Source: Pseudomonas sp. ATCC 13867
GTDB taxonomy: Bacteria > Pseudomonadota > Gammaproteobacteria > Pseudomonadales > Pseudomonadaceae
DNA length: 64,000 nucleotides
Reading direction: 5' to 3'
Assembly (NCBI RefSeq): GCF_000349845.1
Contig: NC_020829.1
Location: forward strand, 4,037,001 to 4,101,000
Shown here: in pieces, positions 34,062 through 41,818 of the stretch
Position numbering within the stretch: position 1 is the first letter of the stretch
Layout: each line of letters starts with the position of its first letter
The notes under the pieces: generated by a model
Database searches by the model: none
What the model saw: the letters and a program-made list of their open reading frames with translations, nothing else
What the model was told of the DNA's origin: nothing
Made by a program: the position numbers and the translations under genes

Positions 34062-35201
34062 TCAGAGCTTCATGCCGCGGCTGATGATCTCTTTCATGAT
34101 CTCCGAGGTACCGGCGAAGATGCGCTGGATACGCGCGTTCGCGTACATCCTGCAGATCGGATACTCCCACATGTAACCCCAGCCGCCGTGCAGTTGCACG
34201 CCTTCGTCGACCACCTTGCACAACAGCTCGGTGGTGAACAGCTTGGCCTCGGCGGCCACTTCGGGGATGAGCTTCTTCTGGTTGTGGTCCATCACGCAAC
34301 GGTCGGTGAAGACCTGCGCGACGTCGATCTGCGTACGCATCTCGGCGAGCTTGAAGCGGGTGTTCTGGAAGTGCGCCACCGGGCGGTCGAAGGCCTTGCG
34401 CTCCTTCACGTAGTCGACGGTCGCGTTCAGCGCCGCCTCGGCACCGGCTACCGCGCCACAGGCGTTGGTCAGGCGCTCCTGCGCCAGCATGTTCATCAGG
34501 TAGAAGAAGCCGCCCTTGGCGTCGCCCAGCAGATTTTCCTTCGGCACTTTCACGTTGTTGAAGAACAGCTCGGCGGTGTCCTGGCTCTTCATGCCCAGCT
34601 TCTTCAGGTTGCGCCCACGCTCGAAGCCTTCCATGCCGCGCTCGACCACGAACAGCCCCATCGCGTGCTTGTTCGCCGGATCGGTCTTGGCCGCGACGAT
34701 CACTAGGTCCGCCAGCAGGCCGTTGGAGATGAACACCTTGGAACCGTTGAGGACGAAGTGGTCGCCCTTGTCCACCGCCGTGGTGCGCATGCCGGCCAGG
34801 TCGGAGCCGGCCGACGGCTCGGTCATCGCCACCGCCAGGATGCTTTCGCCGCGAATGATCCCCGGCATCCAGCGGGCCTTCTGCTCGGCGTTGCCGTACT
34901 CGGCGATGTAGGGACCGCATAGCGCCGAGTGCAGCGGAATCATGAAGCCCGGCTCGTTGATGGCGGCCAGTTCCTCGCACATGATCTGTTCGTAGCGGAA
35001 ATCCTTCAGACCGGTTCCGCCGTACTCCTCTTCCGCCCAGGGCAGCAGGAAGCCCATCTCCCCCGCCTTGCGCCAGACGCTGCGGTCCACCACGCCGGCC
35101 TCTTCCCATTCGTCCTGGTGAGGCACCACTTCCCGGTCGAGGAAGGCTCGGAACGCATCGCGGAACAGGTTGTGCTCGGTCTCGAAGTGATTGCGCAGCA
35201 T
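34062..35201 (-). CDS. Acyl-CoA dehydrogenase (long-chain type)
   Basis: This 379-residue FAD enzyme is of standard acyl-CoA dehydrogenase length. Motifs are VAMTEPSAGSDLAGMRTTA near residue 125, LGMKSQDTAELFF and the C-terminal RIFAGTSEIMKEIISR. The last has Ala-Gly-Thr instead of the Glu-Gly-Thr of MCAD. The base is then probably the Glu in ACGAVAGAEAALNATV, as in LCAD and isovaleryl-CoA dehydrogenase. It is paired with the racemase gene, suggesting methyl-branched acyl-CoA catabolism. The start MLRNHFETEHNLFRDAFRAF is family-typical; the longer frame upstream is not used. Confidence 0.92.
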   Translation of the reverse strand: MLRNHFETEHNLFRDAFRAFLDREVVPHQDEWEEAGVVDRSVWRKAGEMGFLLPWAEEEYGGTGLKDFRYEQIMCEELAAINEPGFMIPLHSALCGPYIAEYGNAEQKARWMPGIIRGESILAVAMTEPSAGSDLAGMRTTAVDKGDHFVLNGSKVFISNGLLADLVIVAAKTDPANKHAMGLFVVERGMEGFERGRNLKKLGMKSQDTAELFFNNVKVPKENLLGDAKGGFFYLMNMLAQERLTNACGAVAGAEAALNATVDYVKERKAFDRPVAHFQNTRFKLAEMRTQIDVAQVFTDRCVMDHNQKKLIPEVAAEAKLFTTELLCKVVDEGVQLHGGWGYMWEYPICRMYANARIQRIFAGTSEIMKEIISRGMKL

Positions 35202-35346
35202 GGTCGACTCCCGGTGGGTTGAGTGCCCGCAGGGTAGGTGCTGGCCGCGCGCGGCCTCAATGACGCGAGCGCTCAGGGTCGATTGACGCATTCGCCCAGC
35301 GGATGCGAGGGTGAAACTTCCCAAGGCTGCACCGGAGAGCACCCGC

Positions 35347-35811
35347 ATGCAGATTCGTCCTTTCCAGGCAGAGGACATCCCGCCGTACGAAAGCTGGTTC
35401 GCCGATCCGCTGCTCGATGCGCAACTCGGTCCGATGGATCGCTACTGGCTGGAACAGGTACTGAAGGATGCGGACAAGGCCCAGTACAGCATTCTGCGCG
35501 GCGGCCAGCTGATCGCGGTGGTAGGGGTTTGCCTGCCCACCCCGGCGCATCCGTACTACTTCGTCACTGACCTCGCGGTACGCCCGGAGTTGCGCGGCTC
35601 AGGCGTCGGACGCGCAGTGATGGCGCTGGTGATGAGCCAACCGGAACTGCAGAGCAGCCCCTTGTGGCGGGCCAGCGTGAGGCCGGACAACCCGACGGCG
35701 CGGGCTTTCCTCGTCAAGCTGGGCTGGACGCGCCTGGAAATGGGCAATCCGTTCGATGAGCTGCTCGAGTTCGAATTCCGCCGGCAGCCAGCACGCCCCG
35801 GTTTCCGCTAA
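35347..35811 (+). CDS. GNAT-family N-acetyltransferase
   Basis: This 154-residue GNAT protein has the acetyl-CoA-binding motif A LAVRPELRGSGVGRAVMALV near residue 75 (R-x-x-G-x-G: RGSGVG) and a C-terminal motif B in NPTARAFLVKLGWTRLEMGN. The ATG at 35347, preceded by ggagag, is chosen over 35311. The acceptor is unknown. It is divergent from the acyl-CoA dehydrogenase and followed by a REP and a terminator. Confidence 0.9.
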   Translation: MQIRPFQAEDIPPYESWFADPLLDAQLGPMDRYWLEQVLKDADKAQYSILRGGQLIAVVGVCLPTPAHPYYFVTDLAVRPELRGSGVGRAVMALVMSQPELQSSPLWRASVRPDNPTARAFLVKLGWTRLEMGNPFDELLEFEFRRQPARPGFR

Positions 35812-35820
35812 GGCACAAGT

Positions 35821-35914
35821 GTAGGAGCGAGCTTGCTCGCGAACGAGGTCGCAGGCAGCTTCGGCGTGCAGCAGGTTCGCGAGCAATAACGATGGCGTCC
35901 CCTTCGCTCCTACA
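35821..35914. repeat. REP pair with an interrupted right arm
   Basis: The left arm gtaggagcgagcttgctcgc (35821-35840) is normal. The right arm starts ttcgcgagcaa, then has taacgatggcgtcccctt in place of the usual bases, and resumes cgctccta. The ggggacgcca/tggcgtcccc block also occurs next to the single arm at 20476. It lies between the convergent GNAT and porin genes. Confidence 0.85.
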
Positions 35915-35933
35915 GAAAGGCTTTCCGACTCCC

Positions 35934-35960
35934 ATAAAAAAACCCCGCCGAAGCGGGGTT
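35934..35960 (-). terminator. Terminator of the OprO-like porin gene
   Basis: aaccccgc-cgaa-gcggggtt (35941-35960) is a perfect 8-bp stem. Read on the minus strand, the loop is uucg and a run of T's follows (35934-35942). It begins 35 bp after the porin stop codon. Confidence 0.93.
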
Positions 35961-35994
35961 CACACAAAGGAGTCAAACGGTAAAGCTGTAGTTC

Positions 35995-37311
35995 TTAGAA
36001 CACGTACTGCAGACGGGTCACGACGCCGTTGCCGTCATCGTCGCCGTTGGCGTTGCGAATGCCATCGGTGGTGACGTGAACGTAGTCGAGGGAGACTTTC
36101 ACCGCTTCGTTGGCGTACCAGTTCACACCGATGGTGTTGGTGCTGGCCTTGGTGTCGCCAACATCGCGGGTAGCGGTGGCCACGGTCACGTTCGGGTCAT
36201 CGACCTTGATGTGGTCGTAGCGGTAGAAGACTTCCCAGGCACCGAGTTGCTTGTCAGCTGGCTTGATGGTGTCGAACTTGGCGCCATCGAGCTTGTACAC
36301 GCGGGACTCGCCGGTGATGGTGTAGGCCAACTGGCCGTAGTAACCGTCAGCCTTGATGTCCTGGTAGGCATCGGCGTCGGCCTTCAGCTTGCGCTTGAGG
36401 TATTCGGCCTGAGCGGAGAACGGGCCGAAGGCGTAAGCAAATTCAGCACCCCAGGTGGAGTCATCCTTGTAGGAACCGGCCGGGCTCAGGGTGGCGCCGC
36501 CGAAGGTCGCGCGGTTGCCGTTTTCGCCGGCGTCGTTACCGCCATTGGTGGAAACGCCGCGCATGCCCAGACGCGGACGGATGCGGGAGTCGAAGGCGGT
36601 GTCGTCCAGATCGCGGTAGGCGTAGTCCACGCCCAGGTGCAGGACGTTGCCGTCGGTGTTCATCGGCGCGAACACACCACGGAAGTTGAACTGCTTGACG
36701 CTGTCGCCGTCGGTGTCGTCGGCGTCCTTGGCGTACACGCCGGCATCCAGGTAGGCCATGTTGGCGACGACGCCGCCAACCTGGGCACCCATGCCGTCCT
36801 GGTGGGTGTTGATCCAGTCAGCCAGTTCGTAGGCCGAGTTACGCTCGGTGGCGGTAACCCACTTGGAGCTGGTGGCTTTTTCCAGGCCGAAGTCCGGGTC
36901 GAAGCGGCCGAACTTCAGGGTGACCGGGGAGAAGCCGATATAGCTGAAGGACGCTTCATCGAAGTAACCGTTGTCCGAGTTACCCGAGTTGTGGGCCATG
37001 TCATAGCTGATCTGGTATTTCCAGTCGCGGTACATGGTGCCGCCCAGTTCCAGGTAGGCACGGCGGAAATACGCGGCGTCGGCATCGTTGCCATTCTTGG
37101 TGTAGAAACCATCGAAACGGCTGTAATCCGCTTGCAGACGGCCACCCAGCTTGAAGCTGAATTCTTTGTCGGTGGTGCCGACCTCAAGGCCGCCCTTGGT
37201 CTTGATAACGATATCGGCGCCATCGGTGGTGACTGTGCCTGCGAAAGCCTGGGCGGAAACGGCCAGTGCCAGGGCAGTGGCGGCGTAACCGGCGAAGTGC
37301 TTACGGATCAT
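35995..37311 (-). CDS. oprO: OprO/OprP-type polyphosphate-selective porin
   Basis: This 438-residue outer-membrane trimeric porin takes up phosphate, pyrophosphate or polyphosphate. A signal peptide of 24 residues ends in QAFA, before [20 protein letters not shown]. The anion-ladder region [15 protein letters not shown] carries R59 and R60 (mature numbering), and the protein ends in the porin signature VVTRLQYVF. Segments such as [14 protein letters not shown] and [16 protein letters not shown] look more like OprO than OprP. The two selectivity positions read Y62 (as in OprP) and D114 (as in OprO, in [13 protein letters not shown]); see the findings. A candidate Pho box lies upstream. Confidence 0.94.
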   Translation of the reverse strand: MIRKHFAGYAATALALAVSAQAFAGTVTTDGADIVIKTKGGLEVGTTDKEFSFKLGGRLQADYSRFDGFYTKNGNDADAAYFRRAYLELGGTMYRDWKYQISYDMAHNSGNSDNGYFDEASFSYIGFSPVTLKFGRFDPDFGLEKATSSKWVTATERNSAYELADWINTHQDGMGAQVGGVVANMAYLDAGVYAKDADDTDGDSVKQFNFRGVFAPMNTDGNVLHLGVDYAYRDLDDTAFDSRIRPRLGMRGVSTNGGNDAGENGNRATFGGATLSPAGSYKDDSTWGAEFAYAFGPFSAQAEYLKRKLKADADAYQDIKADGYYGQLAYTITGESRVYKLDGAKFDTIKPADKQLGAWEVFYRYDHIKVDDPNVTVATATRDVGDTKASTNTIGVNWYANEAVKVSLDYVHVTTDGIRNANGDDDGNGVVTRLQYVF

Positions 37312-37461
37312 CGAAGATTCCCCTTAATGGTATTTAGCGTTGAACACGCCGAGTGCCTGGCTGCTGCGCGGCCCCCAAGGTCTCGCACAGGCCGTCTGGC
37401 GGCCCCCGTTTGTGTTGCTGGGAATCTTGGCGAGGGGTTATTTCAGATCAGTTGCTCGTAG

Positions 37462-37479
37462 ATAAAACTTTTATTACAG
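37462..37479 (-). promoter_or_regulatory. Candidate Pho box upstream of the porin gene
   Basis: Read on the minus strand, ctgtaataaaagttttat resembles the PhoB direct repeat (ctgtcat-aaaa-ctgtcat), with the second half weak. It is in an AT-rich patch about 150 bp upstream of the oprO start. Family knowledge (OprO/OprP are PhoB-activated) makes it plausible. Confidence 0.45.
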
Positions 37480-37608
37480 AGGAACTTTTGATTTCTTTGA
37501 GTCATAAGAATCCTGAGCCACGCCCGACTGGGTCCCGGGCTCTTTCCGATCGCGCTTTGGCGGTATGCTTCCACCTCCCACTGAACGACCTTGCCTTCAG
37601 GCGTCCCC

Positions 37609-38523
37609 ATGCATGAATTGCAACCCCTGATCCAGCAGCACGGCCTCTCCCTGCTGTTCCTCAACGTCCTGCTGGAGCAGCTCGGCCTGCCGATTCCGGC
37701 CTACCCGGCCCTGATCGTTGCCGGCGCGCTGGCCCTGCAAGGCAGCGGCGTACCACTGGGCGAAGCGCTGGCGGTGGCCGTCGTCGCCTGCCTGATCGCC
37801 GATTTCATCTGGTACTTCGCCGGCCGGCATTACGGCGGCTTCATGCTGCGCAGCGCGTGCAAGATTTCGCTGTCGCCGGACAGCTGCATCCGCCAGAGCC
37901 AGAGCTTGTACCTGCGCATCGGTCCGCGCGCGCTGCTGATCTCGCGCTTTCTCCCCGGAGCCAGCGCGCTGACCACCACGATGGCCGGGATGACCCGTAC
38001 ACCGCCGCCGCGCTTTCTCGGCTACGATTGCGCCGGCGCCGCGCTGTGGGCCGGCTCGGCCCTGATGATCGGCAGCATCTTCAGCGACGCGGTGGACCAT
38101 GTGCTCGGCTGGCTCACCCAATACGCCAGCCTTGGCGCGGCACTGCTGTTCGGCGCCTTCGCCCTGTTCATCACCTGGAAACTCTGGCAGCGCTTCAGCC
38201 TGCTGCGCCGCACTTCGCGGATCCCGCGCATCAGCGTCGGCGAGCTGCGCGCCCGCCTCGACGCCGGCCAGCCGCCCTTGATCCTCGACGTACGTGCGCA
38301 GCTCGATGGCGAAGCGATCCCCGGCTCCATCCCGTTCGGCCTCGACACGCCGCTGGACCAGTTGCACGGCAGCCTGGAAGGCCAGGACGTGGTGATCTAC
38401 TGCGCCTGTCCCCACGAACTCTCTGCCGCCATGCTCGCCGAACGCCTGCAGGCCTCGGGACATCCGCGCGCCTGGGCGCTGTCGGGCGGGCTGGATGCGT
38501 GGCACGCGCAGGGGCCGCGCTAG
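37609..38523 (+). CDS. DedA-family membrane protein fused to a rhodanese domain
   Basis: This 304-residue protein has two parts. Residues 1-200 are DedA/SNARE-associated: LEQLGLPIPAYPALIVAGAL, then FIWYFAGRHYGG and the conserved ISRFLPGASALTTTMAGMTR, with 4-5 membrane helices. Residues 215-304 form a rhodanese domain (ISVGELRARLDAGQPPLILDVR) with a candidate active-site Cys loop in VVIYCACPHELSAAMLAERL. DedA proteins are linked to lipid flipping and membrane energetics; the rhodanese may bind persulfide. ATG 37609 is used rather than TTG 37591. Confidence 0.9.
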   Translation: MHELQPLIQQHGLSLLFLNVLLEQLGLPIPAYPALIVAGALALQGSGVPLGEALAVAVVACLIADFIWYFAGRHYGGFMLRSACKISLSPDSCIRQSQSLYLRIGPRALLISRFLPGASALTTTMAGMTRTPPPRFLGYDCAGAALWAGSALMIGSIFSDAVDHVLGWLTQYASLGAALLFGAFALFITWKLWQRFSLLRRTSRIPRISVGELRARLDAGQPPLILDVRAQLDGEAIPGSIPFGLDTPLDQLHGSLEGQDVVIYCACPHELSAAMLAERLQASGHPRAWALSGGLDAWHAQGPR

Positions 38524-38928
38524 GGATTTATCCGCCAATCGCTTGGTAGACGGGCTGATCGCGGACGGAGTCCGCTACGAGATATATCTGCGCTCGGGGC
38601 GGCCCTCAGCCTCGGCTTTGGCATCCTGCGTCGCTCTACCTCCTGCATCCATGCAGTCGTCTCCCAGGGGGAGAGGGGACCGTTCGGCGCAGGAGGAAAT
38701 CTCGGTCTCAGCCGGCACGGTCTGCCCTCTCTCCCTGAGGGAGAGGGTTGGGGTGAGGAGGAAGCGCTGGCACAGATCGCCCAGAAGTAGGCAGTTGCTC
38801 CTACGGAAGAACGCCAGGCGATCCCGCTCTTGTAGGAGCGAGCTTGCTCGCGAACCCGCTTGATGCTGGAGTCACCGAAAACATCGGCTCGCGAGCAAAC
38901 TCGCCCCCACGAAGAGCCTTCCCCAGGG
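38524..38928. repeat. Non-coding stretch with a mosaic of three repeat families
   Basis: No gene is supported in these 405 bp. They hold a degenerate second-family REP arm (38561-38580, gcggacggagtccgctacga), a ctccctgagggagag-type inverted element (38661-38761) and a main-family REP pair (38832-38910) whose right arm has diverged. The stretch separates the convergent DedA and anti-sigma genes. Its three families side by side suggest repeated insertion at a tolerant site. Confidence 0.8.
38661..38761. repeat. gggagag-type inverted intergenic repeat
   Basis: The arms ctcccagggggagagg (38661 onward) and cctctctccctgagggagag (38725 onward, followed by ggttggggtgagg) face each other. This is a second, GC-rich repeat type often seen between Pseudomonas genes. 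It is not related to the REP units on either side. Confidence 0.7.
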
Positions 38929-39168
38929 TCAGCGCCGCGAATGGTCCCGTCGCAGCTCGGCGAGATGCGCGGCGAGCAGGTCGGTGTCCGCGCCGGATTT
39001 CTCCGGCAGCGCGCGCAAAGTAGCCTGGGTCAGCCGCATCTGCCGCAGGTAACGCCGACAGTTGCGACACAGCAGCAGGTGCCGGCGCAGCGCCAGCTTC
39101 TCGCGAAAGCCCAGTTGCTCATCCAGCAGGTCGCTGGAGCGTGCCACCAGTTCCTTGCAGGTCAGCAT
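38929..39168 (-). CDS. Small zinc-finger anti-sigma factor
   Basis: This 79-residue protein has the ZAS zinc-binding signature in RRHLLLCRNCRRYLRQ (H-x3-C-x2-C, residues about 30-37) and an N-terminal Cys in MLTCKELVARSSDLLDEQLG. There is no membrane segment, so it would act as a soluble, possibly redox- or zinc-responsive, inhibitor. The start overlaps the ECF sigma gene end by 7 bp, which fits co-translation of a sigma/anti-sigma pair. Confidence 0.85.
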   Translation of the reverse strand: MLTCKELVARSSDLLDEQLGFREKLALRRHLLLCRNCRRYLRQMRLTQATLRALPEKSGADTDLLAAHLAELRRDHSRR

Positions 39169-39770
39169 TCCCCGGTCTCCTCGAAGTGCTCCAGCGTGGC
39201 GAACACCTTCAGCCGCGCGCGGTGCAGCAGCACCCTGACATTGGAGAGCGAAACGTCCAGAAGATTACAGATCGCCTCCAAGTCCAGCCCCTGGCGCTCA
39301 CGCAGCAGCAGGACGCTGCGCTGCAGCTCGGACAGGCTGGCAAGGGTCTTTTCCAGGCATTCACGCAGTTCCTCCCCGGCCAGCAGGGCTTCGGGCGAGT
39401 CCTCGTGCCAGGCCAGCGGCGCCGGGCTCCAATGGCCGTCGGCAGCGAAACGGCTGTCGTCGATGCTGCCGTGGGGCGCGGGCAGGTCGTCCAGCGACAC
39501 ATCGCGACGAACCTTGCGCAGGCGGGATTTCGCGGTATTGGCGGTGATGGTCAGCAGCCAGGTCTTGAGGCTGGAACGCCCCTGGAAGCCGTCGAGGTTG
39601 CGCACGGCGGCGAGCCAGGCGTCCTGCACCACCTCGTCGGCATGGGCAGCACCGACGATGGCGATAGCGACAGCGCGCATCGCACCCTGATAGGCGGCTA
39701 CCAGGGTGCGGAAGGCCTGCTGGTCACCGGCCAGCAGGCGCGACAACAACTCGCTGTCGTCGGTGGGCAC
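39162..39770 (-). CDS. ECF-subfamily RNA polymerase sigma factor
   Basis: This 202-residue ECF sigma has region 2 at about residues 20-85 (HADEVVQDAWLAAVRNLDGF, then SLKTWLLTITANTAKSRLRK) and region 4 at about 140-190 (LSELQRSVLLLRERQGLDLE, ICNLLDVSLSNVRVLLHRAR). The linker of about 55 residues is long for the family. It is probably held by the zinc-finger anti-sigma encoded next. It lies 2 bp downstream of the KAS III-like gene; a similar order (PA3286-PA3285) exists in P. aeruginosa, as I recall. Confidence 0.92.
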   Translation of the reverse strand: MPTDDSELLSRLLAGDQQAFRTLVAAYQGAMRAVAIAIVGAAHADEVVQDAWLAAVRNLDGFQGRSSLKTWLLTITANTAKSRLRKVRRDVSLDDLPAPHGSIDDSRFAADGHWSPAPLAWHEDSPEALLAGEELRECLEKTLASLSELQRSVLLLRERQGLDLEAICNLLDVSLSNVRVLLHRARLKVFATLEHFEETGEC

Positions 39771-39772
39771 GA

Positions 39773-40894
39773 TCAGCGCTTGCGCAGGATCACACTGCCG
39801 ATGGAGTAGCCGGCGCCGAAGGAGCTCAGCACGCCGATGGAGCCGGCGGGCAGATCGTCCTGATGCTTGTGGAAGGCAATGACCGAACCCGCCGAGCTGG
39901 TGTTGGCGTAGGTGTCGAGGATCACCGGCGCCTCGTGGGCTTCGGCGTCACGGCCGATCAGCTTGCGGGTGATCAGCAGGTTCATGTTCAGGTTGGCCTG
40001 GTGCAGCCAGAAGCGCTTCACGTCGCTGACCGGGATGTCGTTCTGCACCAGGTGCTCGCCGATCAGCTCGGCCACCATCGGGCAGACGTCCTTGAACACC
40101 TTGCGGCCTTCCTGCACGAACAGCTTGTCGCGTGCACCGATGCCCTCTTCCGCGGCGCGGTTGAGGAAGCCGAAGTTGTTGCGGATGTTGTTGGAGAACT
40201 GGGTCAGCAGCTTGGTGCTCACCACGTCGAACTGGTGCGGGCTGGTGGCCTGGTCGGCGCGCTCGACGATTACCGCGGTGGCGGCATCGCCGAAGATGAA
40301 GTGGCTGTCGCGATCGCGGAAGTTCAGGTGACCGGTGCAGATTTCCGGGTTGACCAGCAGGATGGCGCGGGCCTGGCCGAGCTGCACGCTGTTCACCGCG
40401 GCCTGCAGGCCGAAGGTGGCCGAGGAGCAGGCGACGTTCATGTCGTAGCCGAAACCCTGGATGCCAAGGGCGGCCTGCACTTCGATGGCCACCGCCGGGT
40501 AGGCGCGCTGCAGGTTGGAGCAGGCGACGATCACGCCGTCGATGTCCGCGGCGGTACGGCCGGCGCGCTGCAGGGCTTCCTTCGCCGCGTGCACGGCCAT
40601 CTCGCAGAGGATGCCCCAGTCTTCGTTGGAGCGCTCCGGAATGCGCGGCGCCATGCGCTGCGGGTCGAGGATACCTTCCTTGTCCACCACGAAGCGGCTC
40701 TTGATACCGGAAGCCTTCTCGATGAAGGCCGAGCTGGATTCGGCCAGCGGCTCCATCTCACCCTTGGCAATGGCGTCGGCGTGTTGCTCGTTGTGACTGC
40801 GGACGTAGCTGTTGAAGGATTCCACCAGTTCATCGTTGGAGATGCTGAACGGCGGGGTGTACAGGCCAGTTCCGCTGATCACGACTTTATGCAC
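39773..40894 (-). CDS. KAS III-like beta-ketoacyl-ACP synthase (beta-ketodecanoyl-ACP synthase type)
   Basis: This 373-residue thiolase-fold synthase has a Cys-His-Asn triad: Cys in MNVACSSATFGLQAAV, His in FWLHQANLNMNLL and Asn in YANTSSAGSVIAF. It looks like P. aeruginosa PA3286, reported to condense octanoyl-CoA with malonyl-ACP and so shunt beta-oxidation products into fatty-acid synthesis. The GTG start at 40894 (VHKVVISGTG) follows agagga by 6-9 bp and agrees with the family N-terminus; the upstream frame to 40936 is not used. Its neighbours are the ECF sigma downstream and a divergent ankyrin gene. Confidence 0.9.
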   Translation of the reverse strand: MHKVVISGTGLYTPPFSISNDELVESFNSYVRSHNEQHADAIAKGEMEPLAESSSAFIEKASGIKSRFVVDKEGILDPQRMAPRIPERSNEDWGILCEMAVHAAKEALQRAGRTAADIDGVIVACSNLQRAYPAVAIEVQAALGIQGFGYDMNVACSSATFGLQAAVNSVQLGQARAILLVNPEICTGHLNFRDRDSHFIFGDAATAVIVERADQATSPHQFDVVSTKLLTQFSNNIRNNFGFLNRAAEEGIGARDKLFVQEGRKVFKDVCPMVAELIGEHLVQNDIPVSDVKRFWLHQANLNMNLLITRKLIGRDAEAHEAPVILDTYANTSSAGSVIAFHKHQDDLPAGSIGVLSSFGAGYSIGSVILRKR

Positions 40895-41300
40895 GGTCAA
40901 TCCTCTTCTGTATCGGGCCGCCGGACCGGGCGGCAAGGTTAGGCATCAAGGTGCCCGCACGCTGGCCGGCACTGGATAGTCTGGGTTTCCGCGGCATCAC
41001 GCGGATGCCGGGGGATGTAACAAGGCAGTGTGCCACCCCCGCCCGCGAGCGGCACCTTTCACCGCCCGGCGGTCCTCGATGGCACCTTGGTACAACCGCT
41101 GGCCGCTGATTATGCTGCAATTTTCGGCAAAAAGTCGCCGGTAAAGCGTGGTAATTCCGCCACTTTCCGTAAGAAAGCCTCGTACTCCCTGGCATGGCTC
41201 AATCGATTGAAATTCTGCAAGGGCACCATAGCAACCGCTGGCGCGCCGGAATCGGTGGCGCCCCGTATGCTTCGGCTTATTGCCCAGGAAGACTGACAGG
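40895..41300. other. Divergent intergenic region, KAS III-like / ankyrin
   Basis: These 406 bp hold no supported gene. Short frames on both strands overlap one another and lack Shine-Dalgarno sequences. It must contain both divergent promoters. The segment near 41100-41200 is lower in GC (attatgctgcaattttcggc, aaattctgcaag), which is the likeliest promoter zone. I see no strong terminator or repeat. Confidence 0.5.
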
Positions 41301-41813
41301 ATGAGTGACATGCCCCGCCCGGAAATGGACGAACAGACACTGGAATTTGCCAATCAGGTGATCGACCTGGCCCGCCAGGGCGATACCGAGCGCCTCGCCG
41401 AGCTGCTGCGCCAGGGGCTGCCGGCCAATCTGCGCAATCACAAGGGCGACAGCCTGCTAATGCTGGCCAGCTACTACGGCCACCACGATACGGTGCAGGT
41501 GCTGTTGAACCACGGCGCCGATCCGGACCTGCGCAACAACGCCGGACAGACACCGCTGGCCGGTGCGGCCTTCAAGGGCGATCTGCGGATGGTCCGCCTG
41601 CTGCTGGCACACGGCGCCGACGTCGAGGGTGCTTCAGCCGATGGCAAGACCGCCCTGATGATGGCGGCGATGTTCAATCGCCCGGAAATCGTCCGCTGCC
41701 TGCTGGAGCACGGTGCCAACCGCGTGGCACAGGACGCCAGCGGCCTGACGCCCCTGGCCGCCGCGCGGATGATGAACGCCGCCGACACCCTCGCCCTGCT
41801 CGACGCCACCTGA
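41301..41813 (+). CDS. Ankyrin-repeat protein
   Basis: This soluble 170-residue protein has four ankyrin repeats from about residue 30 to 165. Typical units are GDSLLMLASYYGHHDTVQVL, LRNNAGQTPLAGAAFKGDLR, DGKTALMMAAMFNRPEIVRC and ASGLTPLAAARMMNAADTLA. It probably mediates protein-protein contact. ATG 41301 is the best start, and an in-frame MPRPEMDEQ four codons later is possible. It is divergent from the KAS III-like gene across a 406-bp gap. It ends 5 bp before the convergent diguanylate cyclase gene. Confidence 0.9.
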   Translation: MSDMPRPEMDEQTLEFANQVIDLARQGDTERLAELLRQGLPANLRNHKGDSLLMLASYYGHHDTVQVLLNHGADPDLRNNAGQTPLAGAAFKGDLRMVRLLLAHGADVEGASADGKTALMMAAMFNRPEIVRCLLEHGANRVAQDASGLTPLAAARMMNAADTLALLDAT

Positions 41814-41818
41814 GCCGC

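Noticed and set aside
36076..37461. 461-residue plus-strand frame opposite oprO
   Set aside because: The minus-strand gene has a signal peptide, porin motifs and terminator; the plus frame is a Val/Gly/His-rich shadow.
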